Assembly: GCF_000826655.1 (NCBI RefSeq)
Contig: NZ_JXJO01000017.1
Location: 1 to 64,000 of the forward strand
Length of the DNA: 64,000 nucleotides
Direction of reading: 5' to 3'
Source: Psychroserpens damuponensis
GTDB lineage: Bacteria; Bacteroidota; Bacteroidia; Flavobacteriales; Flavobacteriaceae
The first letter of the stretch is position 1. Every line of letters starts with the position of its first letter. A program made the position numbers and the translations under genes. Below are positions 19,387 through 29,419 of the stretch, in pieces. The notes beneath the pieces were generated by a model. It made no database searches, had not been told where the DNA came from, and worked only from the letters and a program-made list of their open reading frames with translations.

Positions 19387-20448
19387 ATGAAGAAAATCTA
19401 TACTCTAACATTTCTATTAACATCAATAGTTTTGACTGCTCAAGATTCTACCGAAGTAGCCACAAATAAAAAATTCACATTAAGTGGTAGCATTGACACT
19501 TACTACCAAACCTATCTAACAGCCTCTGACGATTCAGGGCAATCTTTTGGAACCGCTTTCGCTAACCAAACAGGTTTTGCCTTAGGCATGGGTAACATTA
19601 TTGCCAGTTACGAAAATGGCAAAGTTGGTGCTGTTCTTGACTTAGTCACAGGACCAAGAGGAGCAGGTGCCACGTTTAGCGATGATATCGTTGACGGCAT
19701 AGTTAACCAAGCTTACGCTTACTGGAATATTTCTGAAAGTACCACATTAACATTTGGTCGTTTTAATACATTTTTAGGATATGAAGTTATAGCACCTGCC
19801 TCTAATTTTAATTACAGTACATCTTATCTATTCTCTAGCGGACCATTTTCGCATGTTGGATTAAAAGCTGATTTCGCATTATCTGATGATTTTAGCTTAA
19901 TGCTTGCCGTCATGAATCCATGGGACACAAATGACACTTCTACAACTGGTGAATATTCTTTTGGTGCTCAATTAGGGTATAAAGGACAATTCTTAAACTT
20001 ATACTATGACAGTGGCGCCAATAACGGCCTAGGTTTTGAAGTTGATTACACAGGTGGTTTTGATATTTCTAATGAATTCTTCTTAGGAATAAATGCAGCT
20101 TACGAAACAAGTTCCTATCTATACGATGAGGATGGCGTAGAATTAACCGATGATTTCTCTAATGGATTTTACGGTATTGCTCTATATCCTCAATATACAT
20201 TATCAGATGAATTATCAATTGGTTTAAGAGGTGAGTATTTTGGCTATCACGCGGAAGACGGTGAAGATTTACCAAGTGTAATAGGAGCAACGCTAACGGG
20301 AAGCTATATTGTAGATAGCAACTTAATTATAAAGCCAGAAATAAGACTAGACTCTTGGAGCAACAATGATGCCGCTTTCTTTGATGCAGATGGTGAAGAC
20401 TCTAGTAGCCTTGCAGCATTTACAATAGCAGCGATCTACACATTTTAA
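19387..20448 (+). CDS. Outer-membrane beta-barrel porin
   Basis: 353 residues with a signal peptide (MKKIYTLTFLLTSIVLTAQ, cleavage probably after TAQ) followed by alternating strands with aromatic girdles and a final strand ending AAIYTF, the terminal aromatic residue typical of outer-membrane barrels. Surface loops are rich in acidic residues (DDSG, EDGEDLP, DADGEDSS). It is followed by a PII protein and an ammonium transporter, so I infer that it admits a small nitrogenous solute, or ammonium, across the outer membrane. Substrate is unproven. It diverges from gltB. Confidence 0.8.
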   Translation: MKKIYTLTFLLTSIVLTAQDSTEVATNKKFTLSGSIDTYYQTYLTASDDSGQSFGTAFANQTGFALGMGNIIASYENGKVGAVLDLVTGPRGAGATFSDDIVDGIVNQAYAYWNISESTTLTFGRFNTFLGYEVIAPASNFNYSTSYLFSSGPFSHVGLKADFALSDDFSLMLAVMNPWDTNDTSTTGEYSFGAQLGYKGQFLNLYYDSGANNGLGFEVDYTGGFDISNEFFLGINAAYETSSYLYDEDGVELTDDFSNGFYGIALYPQYTLSDELSIGLRGEYFGYHAEDGEDLPSVIGATLTGSYIVDSNLIIKPEIRLDSWSNNDAAFFDADGEDSSSLAAFTIAAIYTF

Positions 20449-20475
20449 AATTTACCTACTAAACATTAATTAAGA

Positions 20476-20493
20476 TTTCCACTTTCGTGGAAA
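20476..20493 (+). repeat. Start-proximal stem-loop before the PII gene
   Basis: TTTCCAC-TTTC-GTGGAAA, a perfect 7-bp stem with a TTTC loop, 17 bases before the ATG at 20511. It contains a GTG that would otherwise be a possible start; that start is rejected. Confidence 0.65.
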
Positions 20494-20510
20494 ATAAAAA
20501 ACCAGTTTTT

Positions 20511-20849
20511 ATGAAAAAAATCGAAGCAATAATTAGAAAATCCAAATTTTCTATAGTAAAAAAGGCACTCCATGAAGTAGGTGTGAATTTTTTCTCTTAT
20601 TGGGATGTCACAGGACTTGGCAACGAAAAAGAAGGCCATGTCTACAGAGGTGTTTCTTATAGCACGAGCGATATCCAACGACGATACCTATCCATTGTTG
20701 TAAATGACGACTACGAAGAAGTTACCATAAAAGCCATTCTTGAAGCAGCTTCAACAGGAGATGTTGGTGATGGCAAAATCTTCGTTTCTAATATCGAAGA
20801 ATGCTACAGAATAAGAACAAGAGAAAAAGGAGAACAAACTTTAAAATAA
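20511..20849 (+). CDS. PII-family nitrogen regulator (GlnB/GlnK type)
   Basis: 112 residues, the standard PII length, from the ATG at 20511. It starts MKKIEAIIRKSKFS, shows the T-loop tyrosine at the expected place (YRGVSYSTSDIQ), the B-loop TGDVGDGKIF and a C-terminal ECYRIRTREKGEQTL. The T-loop sequence is unlike the enterobacterial one but Tyr51 appears kept. Directly upstream of the ammonium transporter (gap of five bases), so it most likely acts as GlnK, plugging the channel when nitrogen is ample. Senses ATP/ADP and 2-oxoglutarate in known homologues. Confidence 0.92.
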   Translation: MKKIEAIIRKSKFSIVKKALHEVGVNFFSYWDVTGLGNEKEGHVYRGVSYSTSDIQRRYLSIVVNDDYEEVTIKAILEAASTGDVGDGKIFVSNIEECYRIRTREKGEQTLK

Positions 20850-20854
20850 CACAC

Positions 20855-22084
20855 ATGGAATTACTTACAATAAATAATGTATGGATGATGATCTGTACAG
20901 CACTTGTTTTCTTTATGCACTTAGGATTTGCATTTTTAGAAATTGGATTAACTCGACAAAAAAATACGCTTAATATTTTATTTAAAAACATTTTTATAAT
21001 CACTGTTGGACTACTTCTTTATTGCCTAGTTGGCTTTAACCTCATGTATCCTGGAGATTTTAATGGATTTATTGGATTTGCAGGACTAGGTTTAGATGCA
21101 CCAATGGTTGAAGGCGCCTTAGACCTTACCTATAACGAAGGTTACACTTACTGGACCGACTTCTTATTTCAAGGTATGTTTGCCGCAACCGCAGCAACCA
21201 TTGTATCAGGAGCCGTAGCTGAACGTATGAAAATTGGACCATTTATGGTGTTTACAATATTTTATGTTGGCTTAATTTACCCAATTGCTGGTTCTTGGAA
21301 ATGGGGTGGCGGATTCTTACAAACCCTAGAAACACCGTTCTATGATTTTGCAGGCTCCACATTAGTACATTCTGTTGGCGGATGGGCTGCCTTGGTAGCC
21401 GTATTTCTTTTAGGATCTAGAATTGGCAAATTTAAAGATGGTAAACCTAGAGCAATACCTGGACACAACATACCAATAGCTACTGCTGGTGTATTAATTT
21501 TATGGTTAGGCTGGTTTGGTTTTAATGGAGGTTCAGTTTTATCTGCAGACCCAGGATTAACATCGTTAACACTTGTAACAACCTGTTTAGCTGCTGCAGC
21601 CGGTGGAGTTGTTGCAGCCCTAGTATCTACAATTCGATATAAAAATTTAGATTTAACAATGTTTCTTAACGGTATTTTAGGAGGCCTCGTTGGCATCACC
21701 GCTGGAGCCGACCAAATGAGTCCTACTGATGCCATTTTAATTGGAGCAATTGCAGGTGCAATTATTGTATTTGCGGTATCTCTTATCGACAAAATAAAAT
21801 TAGATGACCCAGTTGGTGCCATTGCTGTTCATTTAGCCTGTGGTATTTGGGGAACTTTAGCTGTTGGTATCTTCGGAAATTTAGCTAGTGTAGCACAATT
21901 TATAAGTCAGCTTATAGGTGTCGCTTCATATGCGGTTATCTGTATTATTTCTTCATTCTTAATCATTTATATTATGAAGAAAACAGTAGGGATTAGAGTT
22001 TCTGAAAAAGAAGAATTAGAAGGCCTTGATGCGCATGAACATGGTATGGATGCATATCCAGACTTTAGATTAAATGAGCATTAA
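20855..22084 (+). CDS. amt: Ammonium transporter
   Basis: Inner-membrane ammonium channel, 409 residues with about eleven hydrophobic spans. The pore twin histidines appear in LVHSVGGWAAL and in AVHLACGIWGTLAVG, and the family block GWFGFNGGS is present. The ATG at 20855 is chosen because an 18-residue lysine/arginine-rich extension to an upstream start would overlap the PII gene and place charges before the first span. Third gene of the porin-PII-amt operon; a strong terminator follows. Confidence 0.95.
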   Translation: MELLTINNVWMMICTALVFFMHLGFAFLEIGLTRQKNTLNILFKNIFIITVGLLLYCLVGFNLMYPGDFNGFIGFAGLGLDAPMVEGALDLTYNEGYTYWTDFLFQGMFAATAATIVSGAVAERMKIGPFMVFTIFYVGLIYPIAGSWKWGGGFLQTLETPFYDFAGSTLVHSVGGWAALVAVFLLGSRIGKFKDGKPRAIPGHNIPIATAGVLILWLGWFGFNGGSVLSADPGLTSLTLVTTCLAAAAGGVVAALVSTIRYKNLDLTMFLNGILGGLVGITAGADQMSPTDAILIGAIAGAIIVFAVSLIDKIKLDDPVGAIAVHLACGIWGTLAVGIFGNLASVAQFISQLIGVASYAVICIISSFLIIYIMKKTVGIRVSEKEELEGLDAHEHGMDAYPDFRLNEH

Positions 22085-22115
22085 TTTTTGATTGATTAGT
22101 TTAGTTATCTTAAAA

Positions 22116-22149
22116 AAATCCCGAAGACTCATAGCTTCGGGATTTTTGT
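22116..22149 (+). terminator. Intrinsic terminator after amt
   Basis: AAATCCCGAAG-N8-CTTCGGGATTT, an 11-bp stem running into TTTT, 32 bases after the amt stop. Confidence 0.9.
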
Positions 22150-22192
22150 GTTTTATAATCTCATCTGAAATTAAAAACACCTCTAGCTTTCA

Positions 22193-22232
22193 ACCAAAAA
22201 AAAATATCCTGAAGCATCTAACTTCAGGATAT
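22193..22232 (-). terminator. Intrinsic terminator after ppc
   Basis: On the minus strand ATATCCTGAAG-N7-CTTCAGGATAT forms an 11-bp stem followed by a run of T's (A's at 22193-22204 on the + strand). It ends the leu-ppc operon. Confidence 0.88.
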
Positions 22233-22298
22233 ATCTACAATTGATAAGTTAACATCAAGACTAACATATCCAGATCATCTCGTAATTAACAATTTGTT

Positions 22299-24878
22299 TT
22301 AAGCAGAATTTCTACTTGCATTAATATTTCCGAAGAGAGAACGTGTTACCATTTTTTGATAAACCTCAATCTCTTCTCCTTCAGTTACTCCATTTTTTTC
22401 TAACTCCTGGATTTTTTTCAAAGCATATTGCTGAATGGTCAACAGTGGCAAAACTATCGATTCCCTAACAGCAACAGACGCCTTACCTGCTGGCTCCTCT
22501 TCCATTAATTCCTTATAACCTGTAAGCTTTAAAAGCAATCGTTTTGAGGTTTGATATTCTTCAAAAATCAGATTCCAAAAAGCGCCATATTCTGGATCTT
22601 CACTCATATATTTTGTGAGATCAAAAAATGATTTGGATAAAGACATCATACTATTTTGAATGAGTGTTTTAAAGAAATCTGATGTTTGAAACAGCAATTG
22701 CGCTTTTTCAAATTGATTAGTATCTTCATAATGCTTTAAGGCTGTTCCTACTCCAAAAAACCCTGGGACATTTTGCTTTAATTGACTCCATGACCCTACA
22801 AATGGTATCGCTCTCAAGTCTTCAAAAATCAAACCTTCTGACTTTCCTCTTTTTGACGGTCGACTTCCAATATTTGTTTTAGCATAATACTTTAAGGTAC
22901 TCATATGTTCTAAATACGAAATGAATTTAGGATGCGCTTTAAAGTTTTTATAAGCTTCATAACTTAATTTAGACAAGTCATCCATTACAGCTCTATTATC
23001 TGGATGCATGCTTAAATCTTTATCACTTAAACTATTGTAAATCCCAGAACTAATTAACTGTTCTAAGTTATATTGTGACGAATCTAACGTACCAAAATTT
23101 GATGAAATGGTTTGACCTTGTATTGTTAGTTGCACTTCTTTATCTTCAATCGTTGGGCCTAAAGACGCATAAAAATTATGCGTTTTCCCTCCTCCTCTTG
23201 CTGGTGGACCTCCACGTCCATCAAAGAAAATAACAGTAATACCATATTTTCGCGACACAGCAGTTAAGCGCTCTTTAGCGTTATAAATTGCCCAATTTGC
23301 CATTAAATAACCACCATCTTTAGTGCCATCACTAAAACCTAGCATAATGGTTTGCTTATTCCCTCTAGATTTTAAATGTGCGATGTATTCAGGGTTTGTA
23401 TATAAATCCTCCATCACTTGTGGAGCATTTTCTAGATCTGTAATTGTTTCAAATAAAGGCCCAATATCAACCGATAATTTATCCTGAAACGCAACCAACT
23501 TAAGCATAGCAAACAACTGCATGACGTGCAATGTTGTTTGGTTATTACTTATGATATAACGATTTGCTGCAACTTCTCCGTTTGTAGTTTGAATCGTTTT
23601 TATGGCTTTCATGGTTTTTAAAGCCTTTAAGGTTTCTTCATCTTTAATTAAAGACAAATCAACTTCGCCTTGAACTTTAGACAAGATTTGAATTTGCTCT
23701 ATTTCTGACAATTCATGATAATTCTTCGGAAATATCTCACTACCACTTTCAATACATACATTAACCATATCGTTAAAATATTGCGCATGTTTTCTACTAT
23801 CTTGACGAATATCTAGATTGGCAAAATGGAAACCAAACAAATGTATTTTGTTTAATAGACTATTAACTTCAGTCACGTAAAGCGATTGATGTTTATCTAT
23901 TATTATTTGTTTTATATCTTTTAACTCTGATGTCAAAAACTCTAAAGTTAATGATGACTTTTCGTGAGTAATTATTTTATAAAGCTCTGCTTCTAAAGCA
24001 ACTATTCGCTGCTCTACACCTTCAAAGGTTAGCTTTCGCCTTAAACGTCGTACATCTCTGTAATAATTTTTTATTACAGTTTCTCGTAATCTATTGGCCA
24101 CTTTAAGTGTGATTTCTGGAGTTACAAAAGGGTTCCCATCTCGATCACCTCCTGGCCAAAAACCAATATTAATAATGTCATTATTGATATGTTGGCCGTC
24201 AAAAATATTTTGTTGGATATAATCATAAATAGTTCCGAAGGATTTATAAAACACATTTTCCAAATACCAAATTAAACTAACTGCTTCATCATAAGGCGTT
24301 GGTTTTTTATGCTTAAAAAATGGTGTTTTACCAAGTTGAGCCAACAGGTCGTTAATTCTTAACAAATCATTTTCTCTTACAGCCTCAGTTAAATCTGTTA
24401 TAATACCCAAAACAGAACCTGGATAAAATTGAGTTGGATGTGCAGTAAGCACAATTCGCACTTTAAATTCTTCTAAATATTTTTTAAGTGTTTCTAGTTT
24501 GTTTTCGGCAGTTACCGCTTCTTTTAAACTACGCAATGTACCAATCCCATCCATATTATTAACAACAGGAAAAGCTGCGTCTTCAACCGCATCGAACAAA
24601 ACAACTTGCCGCTCAATATATTGAATAAAACGAAATAATAAATCTGTTTGACTTTTTACCGAACGTCTTGCTTGATACTTTTTAAAGAAGGATTCTACAA
24701 TAGTTGTAGGATTGTTTCCTGCAGCAAACCCCTTACTACACGTTTCGTGAAACAAAGGTAAAAGCGCTCCTGTTTTTGTAATCGTATCAAAAGGCAATGT
24801 CATGAAAATACTGTTATAAATTTGATATTTAGACAGTACGTTTTGATTAAACCTGGTAAGCTTAGGCTGTGTAGGCAT
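22299..24878 (-). CDS. ppc: Phosphoenolpyruvate carboxylase
   Basis: Carboxylates phosphoenolpyruvate to oxaloacetate. The catalytic His is in VLTAHPTQFYPG, with GFSDGTKDGGYLMANW, the mobile glycine loop FFDGRGGPPARGGGKTH, GSRPSKRG and RAIPFVGSWSQ all present. Its 859 residues are within the bacterial range. The ATG at 24878 gives a leader of about 25 residues before the second Met (near LPFDTITKTG); either could be used. Only three bases separate it from leuB, so it is co-transcribed with the leucine genes, an arrangement I find notable. Confidence 0.95.
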   Translation of the reverse strand: MPTQPKLTRFNQNVLSKYQIYNSIFMTLPFDTITKTGALLPLFHETCSKGFAAGNNPTTIVESFFKKYQARRSVKSQTDLLFRFIQYIERQVVLFDAVEDAAFPVVNNMDGIGTLRSLKEAVTAENKLETLKKYLEEFKVRIVLTAHPTQFYPGSVLGIITDLTEAVRENDLLRINDLLAQLGKTPFFKHKKPTPYDEAVSLIWYLENVFYKSFGTIYDYIQQNIFDGQHINNDIINIGFWPGGDRDGNPFVTPEITLKVANRLRETVIKNYYRDVRRLRRKLTFEGVEQRIVALEAELYKIITHEKSSLTLEFLTSELKDIKQIIIDKHQSLYVTEVNSLLNKIHLFGFHFANLDIRQDSRKHAQYFNDMVNVCIESGSEIFPKNYHELSEIEQIQILSKVQGEVDLSLIKDEETLKALKTMKAIKTIQTTNGEVAANRYIISNNQTTLHVMQLFAMLKLVAFQDKLSVDIGPLFETITDLENAPQVMEDLYTNPEYIAHLKSRGNKQTIMLGFSDGTKDGGYLMANWAIYNAKERLTAVSRKYGITVIFFDGRGGPPARGGGKTHNFYASLGPTIEDKEVQLTIQGQTISSNFGTLDSSQYNLEQLISSGIYNSLSDKDLSMHPDNRAVMDDLSKLSYEAYKNFKAHPKFISYLEHMSTLKYYAKTNIGSRPSKRGKSEGLIFEDLRAIPFVGSWSQLKQNVPGFFGVGTALKHYEDTNQFEKAQLLFQTSDFFKTLIQNSMMSLSKSFFDLTKYMSEDPEYGAFWNLIFEEYQTSKRLLLKLTGYKELMEEEPAGKASVAVRESIVLPLLTIQQYALKKIQELEKNGVTEGEEIEVYQKMVTRSLFGNINASRNSA

Positions 24879-24881
24879 ATT

Positions 24882-26000
24882 TTATATTATTGTTGATTGA
24901 CCTAAATGTATATTTGTAAAATTCATATTAGTATCACCTGGATTATTAATAAAATCTTCAATAAAATCTCCCACTTTAGAAGTGGTAATAGCATCGTATT
25001 TTGTATTGATATCTGGAGTTGAAATATTTAATTTCAATGATTTATCAACCGCTATCCTAATCATTTGAGCTTCATTAAATAATTCAAAATGCTCTAACAA
25101 CATAGCTGCAGACAAAATTGAAGCTACTGGGTTTGCAATTCCTTTATTAGTTGCCTGCGGAAATGAGCCATGAATAGGTTCAAACATGGCATGTTTTTTC
25201 CCTACCGAAGCCGAAGCTAACAAACCAATAGAACCTCCAATAACGCTAGCTTCATCACTTATAATATCTCCAAACATATTCTCAGTTAAAATCACATCAA
25301 ACTGTTTTGGATTTAAAATCATTTGCATTGCTGCATTATCAACAAACAAAAAATCTAATTCTACATCACTATATTGTTTAGCAACTTCTGTCACAACGCT
25401 TCGCCAAAGTCTTGATGTTTCAAGCACATTAGCCTTATCTACCAAAGTGACCTTATGGTTTCTGTTTTGAGCTGCATCAAATGCCAAATGAGCGATGCGC
25501 TCTATTTCTTCTCGTGAATATTCGCATAAATCTGATGCTCTGTTACCATCTTCACTCAATTCCTTTTTTCCGAAGTAAGAACCACCAGTTAATTCTCTAT
25601 AAATGCTAATATCTACACCTTCTATAATATGTTGTTTTAAAGGCGATTGCTCCAAAAGTGAATCATACGCTTTTACAGGTCTGATATTAGCAAATAACCC
25701 AAGTTCTTTTCTCAATTTAAGCAAACCTTGCTCAGGACGAACTTTAGCCGAAGGATCATTATCATATTTAGGATGACCAATAGCTCCAAACAAAATAGCA
25801 TCACTTGATTTACATAAATTTAATGTTGCTTCTGGCAAGGGATCGTTGTGATTATCTATAGCAACAGCTCCAACATCTGCTGTTTTAAATTTAAATGAAT
25901 GGTCAAACTCCGAAGCAATAGCTTTCAACACTTTTATAGCCTGATCTGTAACTTCTGGACCAATGCCATCTCCTGGCAATACTGCAATTTGTAATTTCAT
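24882..26000 (-). CDS. leuB: 3-isopropylmalate dehydrogenase
   Basis: NAD-dependent oxidative decarboxylation in leucine synthesis. Starts MKLQIAVLPGDGIGPEV; later DGISIYRELTGGSYFGKKE-like and NMFGDIISDEAS blocks define the family. I chose the ATG at 26000 (372 residues). An ATG five codons upstream (26015) lies inside the arm of a perfect hairpin, and other genes with this hairpin start outside it, so I regard that start as less likely. Fourth gene of the leuACDB-ppc operon. Confidence 0.94.
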   Translation of the reverse strand: MKLQIAVLPGDGIGPEVTDQAIKVLKAIASEFDHSFKFKTADVGAVAIDNHNDPLPEATLNLCKSSDAILFGAIGHPKYDNDPSAKVRPEQGLLKLRKELGLFANIRPVKAYDSLLEQSPLKQHIIEGVDISIYRELTGGSYFGKKELSEDGNRASDLCEYSREEIERIAHLAFDAAQNRNHKVTLVDKANVLETSRLWRSVVTEVAKQYSDVELDFLFVDNAAMQMILNPKQFDVILTENMFGDIISDEASVIGGSIGLLASASVGKKHAMFEPIHGSFPQATNKGIANPVASILSAAMLLEHFELFNEAQMIRIAVDKSLKLNISTPDINTKYDAITTSKVGDFIEDFINNPGDTNMNFTNIHLGQSTII

Positions 26001-26013
26001 CGAATATGTTTTC

Positions 26014-26033
26014 ATTTCCGTAGAAACGGAAAT
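26014..26033 (-). repeat. Start-proximal stem-loop before leuB
   Basis: In the gene's sense ATTTCCGT-TTCT-ACGGAAAT, a perfect 8-bp stem, 13 bases before the preferred leuB ATG. Same pyrimidine-loop family. Confidence 0.65.
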
Positions 26034-26045
26034 ATAAATTAGTTA

Positions 26046-26636
26046 TTAATATGTTTTTTGAGACTCAAAAGCTTCAATTAGTTTAATATTATTTACAAGA
26101 TAATCAATATCATCATAACCATTAATCAAACATGTTTTTTTGTAAGGATCTATTTCGAAATGTGATGATAAACCTAAATCTTTAGCCTCAATAGTTTGAT
26201 TTTCTAGATTCACCTCAATTATCGTTTCTGGATGTTTTTCAATTTGAGTTAATAGCGTTTCTAAAAAAGTTTCAGTAACCTGTATAGGTAACAACCCATT
26301 ATTTAACGCATTACCTTTAAAAATATCTGCAAAAAAACTAGACACAACTACTTTAAATCCAAAATCAGTTATCGCCCAAGCTGCATGCTCTCTACTTGAT
26401 CCGCAACCAAAATTATCTCCAGCAACCAATATACTACCTGTAAATTTTGGATCATTTAAAACAAAATCATGGTTTATGGTACCATCTTTATGATATCTCC
26501 AATCCCTAAACACATTATCACCAAAGCCTTTTCGATCTGTAGCTTTTAAAAATCGAGCAGGTATAATTTGGTCTGTGTCTACATTCTCTATATGTAACGG
26601 AATGGCTCTAGATTGTAATGTTGTAAACTTTTCCAT
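26046..26636 (-). CDS. leuD: 3-isopropylmalate dehydratase, small subunit
   Basis: Swivel subunit of isopropylmalate isomerase. The family blocks [16 protein letters not shown] (near residue 17), [17 protein letters not shown] (near 73) and [17 protein letters not shown] (near 102) are all seen. The 196 residues are typical. It begins ten bases after the leuC stop and leads to leuB. Works with the iron-sulfur large subunit encoded just upstream. Confidence 0.96.
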   Translation of the reverse strand: MEKFTTLQSRAIPLHIENVDTDQIIPARFLKATDRKGFGDNVFRDWRYHKDGTINHDFVLNDPKFTGSILVAGDNFGCGSSREHAAWAITDFGFKVVVSSFFADIFKGNALNNGLLPIQVTETFLETLLTQIEKHPETIIEVNLENQTIEAKDLGLSSHFEIDPYKKTCLINGYDDIDYLVNNIKLIEAFESQKTY

Positions 26637-26646
26637 TTTTTTTATA

Positions 26647-28053
26647 TTAATTTATTAAGGCCGAACTTGCAGAAGCCAATTGCTTAGCAATATCAATTAT
26701 CTTGCCTTCAACTGCTGTTGCCGCAGCAACTAAAGGACTTGCTAAAATAGTTCTAGAGCCTTGACCTTGTCTACCTTCAAAATTTCTATTAGAAGTGGAC
26801 ACACAATATTCACCTTGCGGAATTTTATCATCATTCATAGCTAAACACGCTGAGCATCCAGGTTGACGCAATTCAAAACCTGCATCTTCAAAAACAGTTT
26901 TTAAACCTTCTTGTATTATTTGAGCTTCCACCTGTTTACTTCCTGGCACCAACCAAGCTGTAACATTATCGGCTTTTTTCTTTCCTTTTATATAATTTGC
27001 TGCGACTCTAAAATCTTCAATTCTAGAATTGGTACAACTCCCAATAAACACAAAATTGATAGGTTTATTAATAAGGGATTCTCCTTTTTTGAAGTTCATG
27101 TACTTTAATGATTTCTCAAAAGAAGCATCACTAACTTCTGGTATATATTCTGAAATTTTAATTCCCATTCCTGGATTGGTTCCATAGGTAACCATTGGTT
27201 CAATATCTTGAGCATCAAAATGGTATTCTTTATCAAATTGAGCGTCGGCATCGGTAGGTAAGGTTTTCCAATAAGCTACTTTTTCATCAAAAGCATCCCC
27301 TTTAGGCGCAAATTCTCTTCCTTCTACATAATCAAATGTGGTTTGATCTGGTGCAATCATTCCTCCTCTTGCTCCCATTTCAATACTCATATTACAAACC
27401 GTCATACGACCTTCCATACTCATCTCTTCAAACACATTACCTGCGTATTCACAAAAATAACCTGTACCTGAGTTTGTGCCGAGTTTAGAAATAATATAAA
27501 GAATGACATCCTTTGGTAGGACACCATAATTAAGATTGCCATTAACCGTAACCCTTAAACTTTTTGGTTTTTTAAGCAACAAACATTGACTCGCAAAAAC
27601 CTGAGCCACTTGACTTGTTCCTATACCAAATGCAATGGCTCCGAACGCTCCATGTGTTGAGGTGTGACTATCTCCACAAACCATGGTCATACCTGGCTGT
27701 GTAACACCCAACTCTGGAGCCATTACATGGACTATTCCATTATATTGGTGACCTAACTCGTATAATGTAATATTATTTTTTTTACAATTTTCTGAAAGTT
27801 GAGCCAACTGTTTTCTCGATAACTCATCCTTAATGGGCTGATCTTGATCTTGGGTTGGCGTATTATGATCTGCAGTTGCAACAATTTGATCTGGTCTTAA
27901 AATCGGAATTCCGCGATCTTCCAACTCATTAAAAGCTTGCGGACTTGTTACCTCATGAATCAAATGCTTATCTATATATAAAATCTGCGGACCATTTTCT
28001 ATCGTATTGACCACATGTGAATCCCAGACTTTATCAAATAATGTTTTTCCCAT
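26647..28053 (-). CDS. leuC: 3-isopropylmalate dehydratase, large subunit
   Basis: Aconitase-like [4Fe-4S] enzyme. Cluster ligands appear in [15 protein letters not shown] and in GCSACLAMN, with [13 protein letters not shown] and the later [16 protein letters not shown] block. At 468 residues it is a normal bacterial LeuC. It lies between leuA (43-base gap, holding a small CCGC/GCGG hairpin) and leuD. Confidence 0.96.
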   Translation of the reverse strand: MGKTLFDKVWDSHVVNTIENGPQILYIDKHLIHEVTSPQAFNELEDRGIPILRPDQIVATADHNTPTQDQDQPIKDELSRKQLAQLSENCKKNNITLYELGHQYNGIVHVMAPELGVTQPGMTMVCGDSHTSTHGAFGAIAFGIGTSQVAQVFASQCLLLKKPKSLRVTVNGNLNYGVLPKDVILYIISKLGTNSGTGYFCEYAGNVFEEMSMEGRMTVCNMSIEMGARGGMIAPDQTTFDYVEGREFAPKGDAFDEKVAYWKTLPTDADAQFDKEYHFDAQDIEPMVTYGTNPGMGIKISEYIPEVSDASFEKSLKYMNFKKGESLINKPINFVFIGSCTNSRIEDFRVAANYIKGKKKADNVTAWLVPGSKQVEAQIIQEGLKTVFEDAGFELRQPGCSACLAMNDDKIPQGEYCVSTSNRNFEGRQGQGSRTILASPLVAAATAVEGKIIDIAKQLASASSALIN

Positions 28054-28073
28054 TAAAAATTTTATTTTCTTTT

Positions 28074-28085
28074 CCGCGAAAGCGG
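28074..28085 (-). repeat. Start-proximal stem-loop before leuC
   Basis: In the gene's sense CCGC-TTTC-GCGG, a short GC-only stem with the same TTTC loop, 20 bases before the leuC ATG. Confidence 0.5.
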
Positions 28086-28096
28086 TAATCTTATAT

Positions 28097-29272
28097 TTAT
28101 GCTGAAATTATCTGACTGAAAGCTTTACTAGTTTCAATGATTTGATGAATATCGTTATCATTAATCTCTTTCTTTTTATCTGCAAAACTCAAAAAGTTAG
28201 CATACACATCATCTAACTGTAGTTTTGTTAATTCATAACCTACATTTTTGGCTCTATAAGCTAAAGCTGCTCTTCCACTTCTTGCTGTCAACACAATCGC
28301 AGACTCTGTTACACCAACATCTTTAGGATTAATTATTTCATAAGTTTCACGATTTTTAATCACACCATCTTGGTGAATCCCAGAGCTATGAGCAAATGCA
28401 TTTGCACCAACAATGGCTTTATTGGGCTGTGTATAGATTCCCATACTATCACTCACTAATTGGCTCATTCCAAAAAGCATTGATGTATTCACATTTGTAT
28501 CCAAATTAAGATATGGATGTTGCTTCAACACCATCACGACCTCTTCTAAAGCCGTGTTACCTGCACGTTCGCCAATACCATTAATTGTACACTCAATTTG
28601 TCGTGCACCATTAATAACACCTTCAATAGAATTTGCAGTTGCCAATCCTAAATCATTATGACAATGACATGATAAAATAGCGTTCTCTATACCCTTTACA
28701 TTTTCTTTTAAATATTTAATTTTAGCGCCATATTCGCTAGGCAAACAATACCCTGTAGTATCAGGAATATTTAAAACGGTTGCTCCTGCTCTAATTGCTG
28801 CTTCACATACTCTAGCTAAATAGTCGTTATCTGTTCTACCAGCATCTTCAGCATAAAACTCAACATCTTCAACAAATGACTTTGCGTATTTTACAGCATC
28901 AAAAGCGCGTTGTATGATTGTATTTCTATCACTTTTAAATTTATGAAGAATATGAGAGTCAGAAGTACCTATTCCTGTATGAATTCTTGGTTTAGCAGCA
29001 TACTTTAATGCTTCAGCCGCTACTTTTATGTCGTTTTCTACAGCTCGTGTTAATCCGCAAACCGTAGCATTTTTAACGATTTTTGAAATAGCTTGAACAG
29101 ATTTAAAATCTCCAGGACTAGACACCGGAAAACCAGCTTCTATCACATCAACACCTAAAATATCTAGCCGCTCAGCAATGATAACTTTTTGTTCTGTGTT
29201 TAATTTACATCCTGGAACTTGTTCTCCATCACGCAACGTTGTATCGAAGATTTGTATGTTATTATCTGACAT
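28097..29272 (-). CDS. leuA: 2-isopropylmalate synthase, short form
   Basis: Condenses acetyl-CoA with 2-oxoisovalerate. The HMGL-type barrel begins [14 protein letters not shown], with metal ligands in the [14 protein letters not shown] block and [14 protein letters not shown] following. At 391 residues it ends soon after the linker, so the C-terminal leucine-binding regulatory domain of about 120 residues found in long LeuA appears absent. Citramalate or homocitrate synthase activity is conceivable for this form, but position at the head of leuCDB supports leucine synthesis. No leucine-rich leader peptide is visible upstream. Confidence 0.9.
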   Translation of the reverse strand: MSDNNIQIFDTTLRDGEQVPGCKLNTEQKVIIAERLDILGVDVIEAGFPVSSPGDFKSVQAISKIVKNATVCGLTRAVENDIKVAAEALKYAAKPRIHTGIGTSDSHILHKFKSDRNTIIQRAFDAVKYAKSFVEDVEFYAEDAGRTDNDYLARVCEAAIRAGATVLNIPDTTGYCLPSEYGAKIKYLKENVKGIENAILSCHCHNDLGLATANSIEGVINGARQIECTINGIGERAGNTALEEVVMVLKQHPYLNLDTNVNTSMLFGMSQLVSDSMGIYTQPNKAIVGANAFAHSSGIHQDGVIKNRETYEIINPKDVGVTESAIVLTARSGRAALAYRAKNVGYELTKLQLDDVYANFLSFADKKKEINDNDIHQIIETSKAFSQIISA

Positions 29273-29419
29273 TTATCAAAATATATTTTCGTATTGTCTA
29301 ACGAATGTATATTTTCAATTTGTAAATTCACGCTACGATAATCTATGTTTTACGATGTTCAAAAGACAAAACAACACATTAAACACTGATTAACAATTAG
29401 TTACATTAAAAACCTATTG

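Noticed and set aside
20487-20510. GTG start for the PII protein giving eight extra residues
   Set aside because: The extension is inside a perfect hairpin and exceeds the standard 112-residue length.
29340-29400. Possible leucine leader peptide upstream of leuA
   Set aside because: Short frames there carry no Leu, Ile or Val run.
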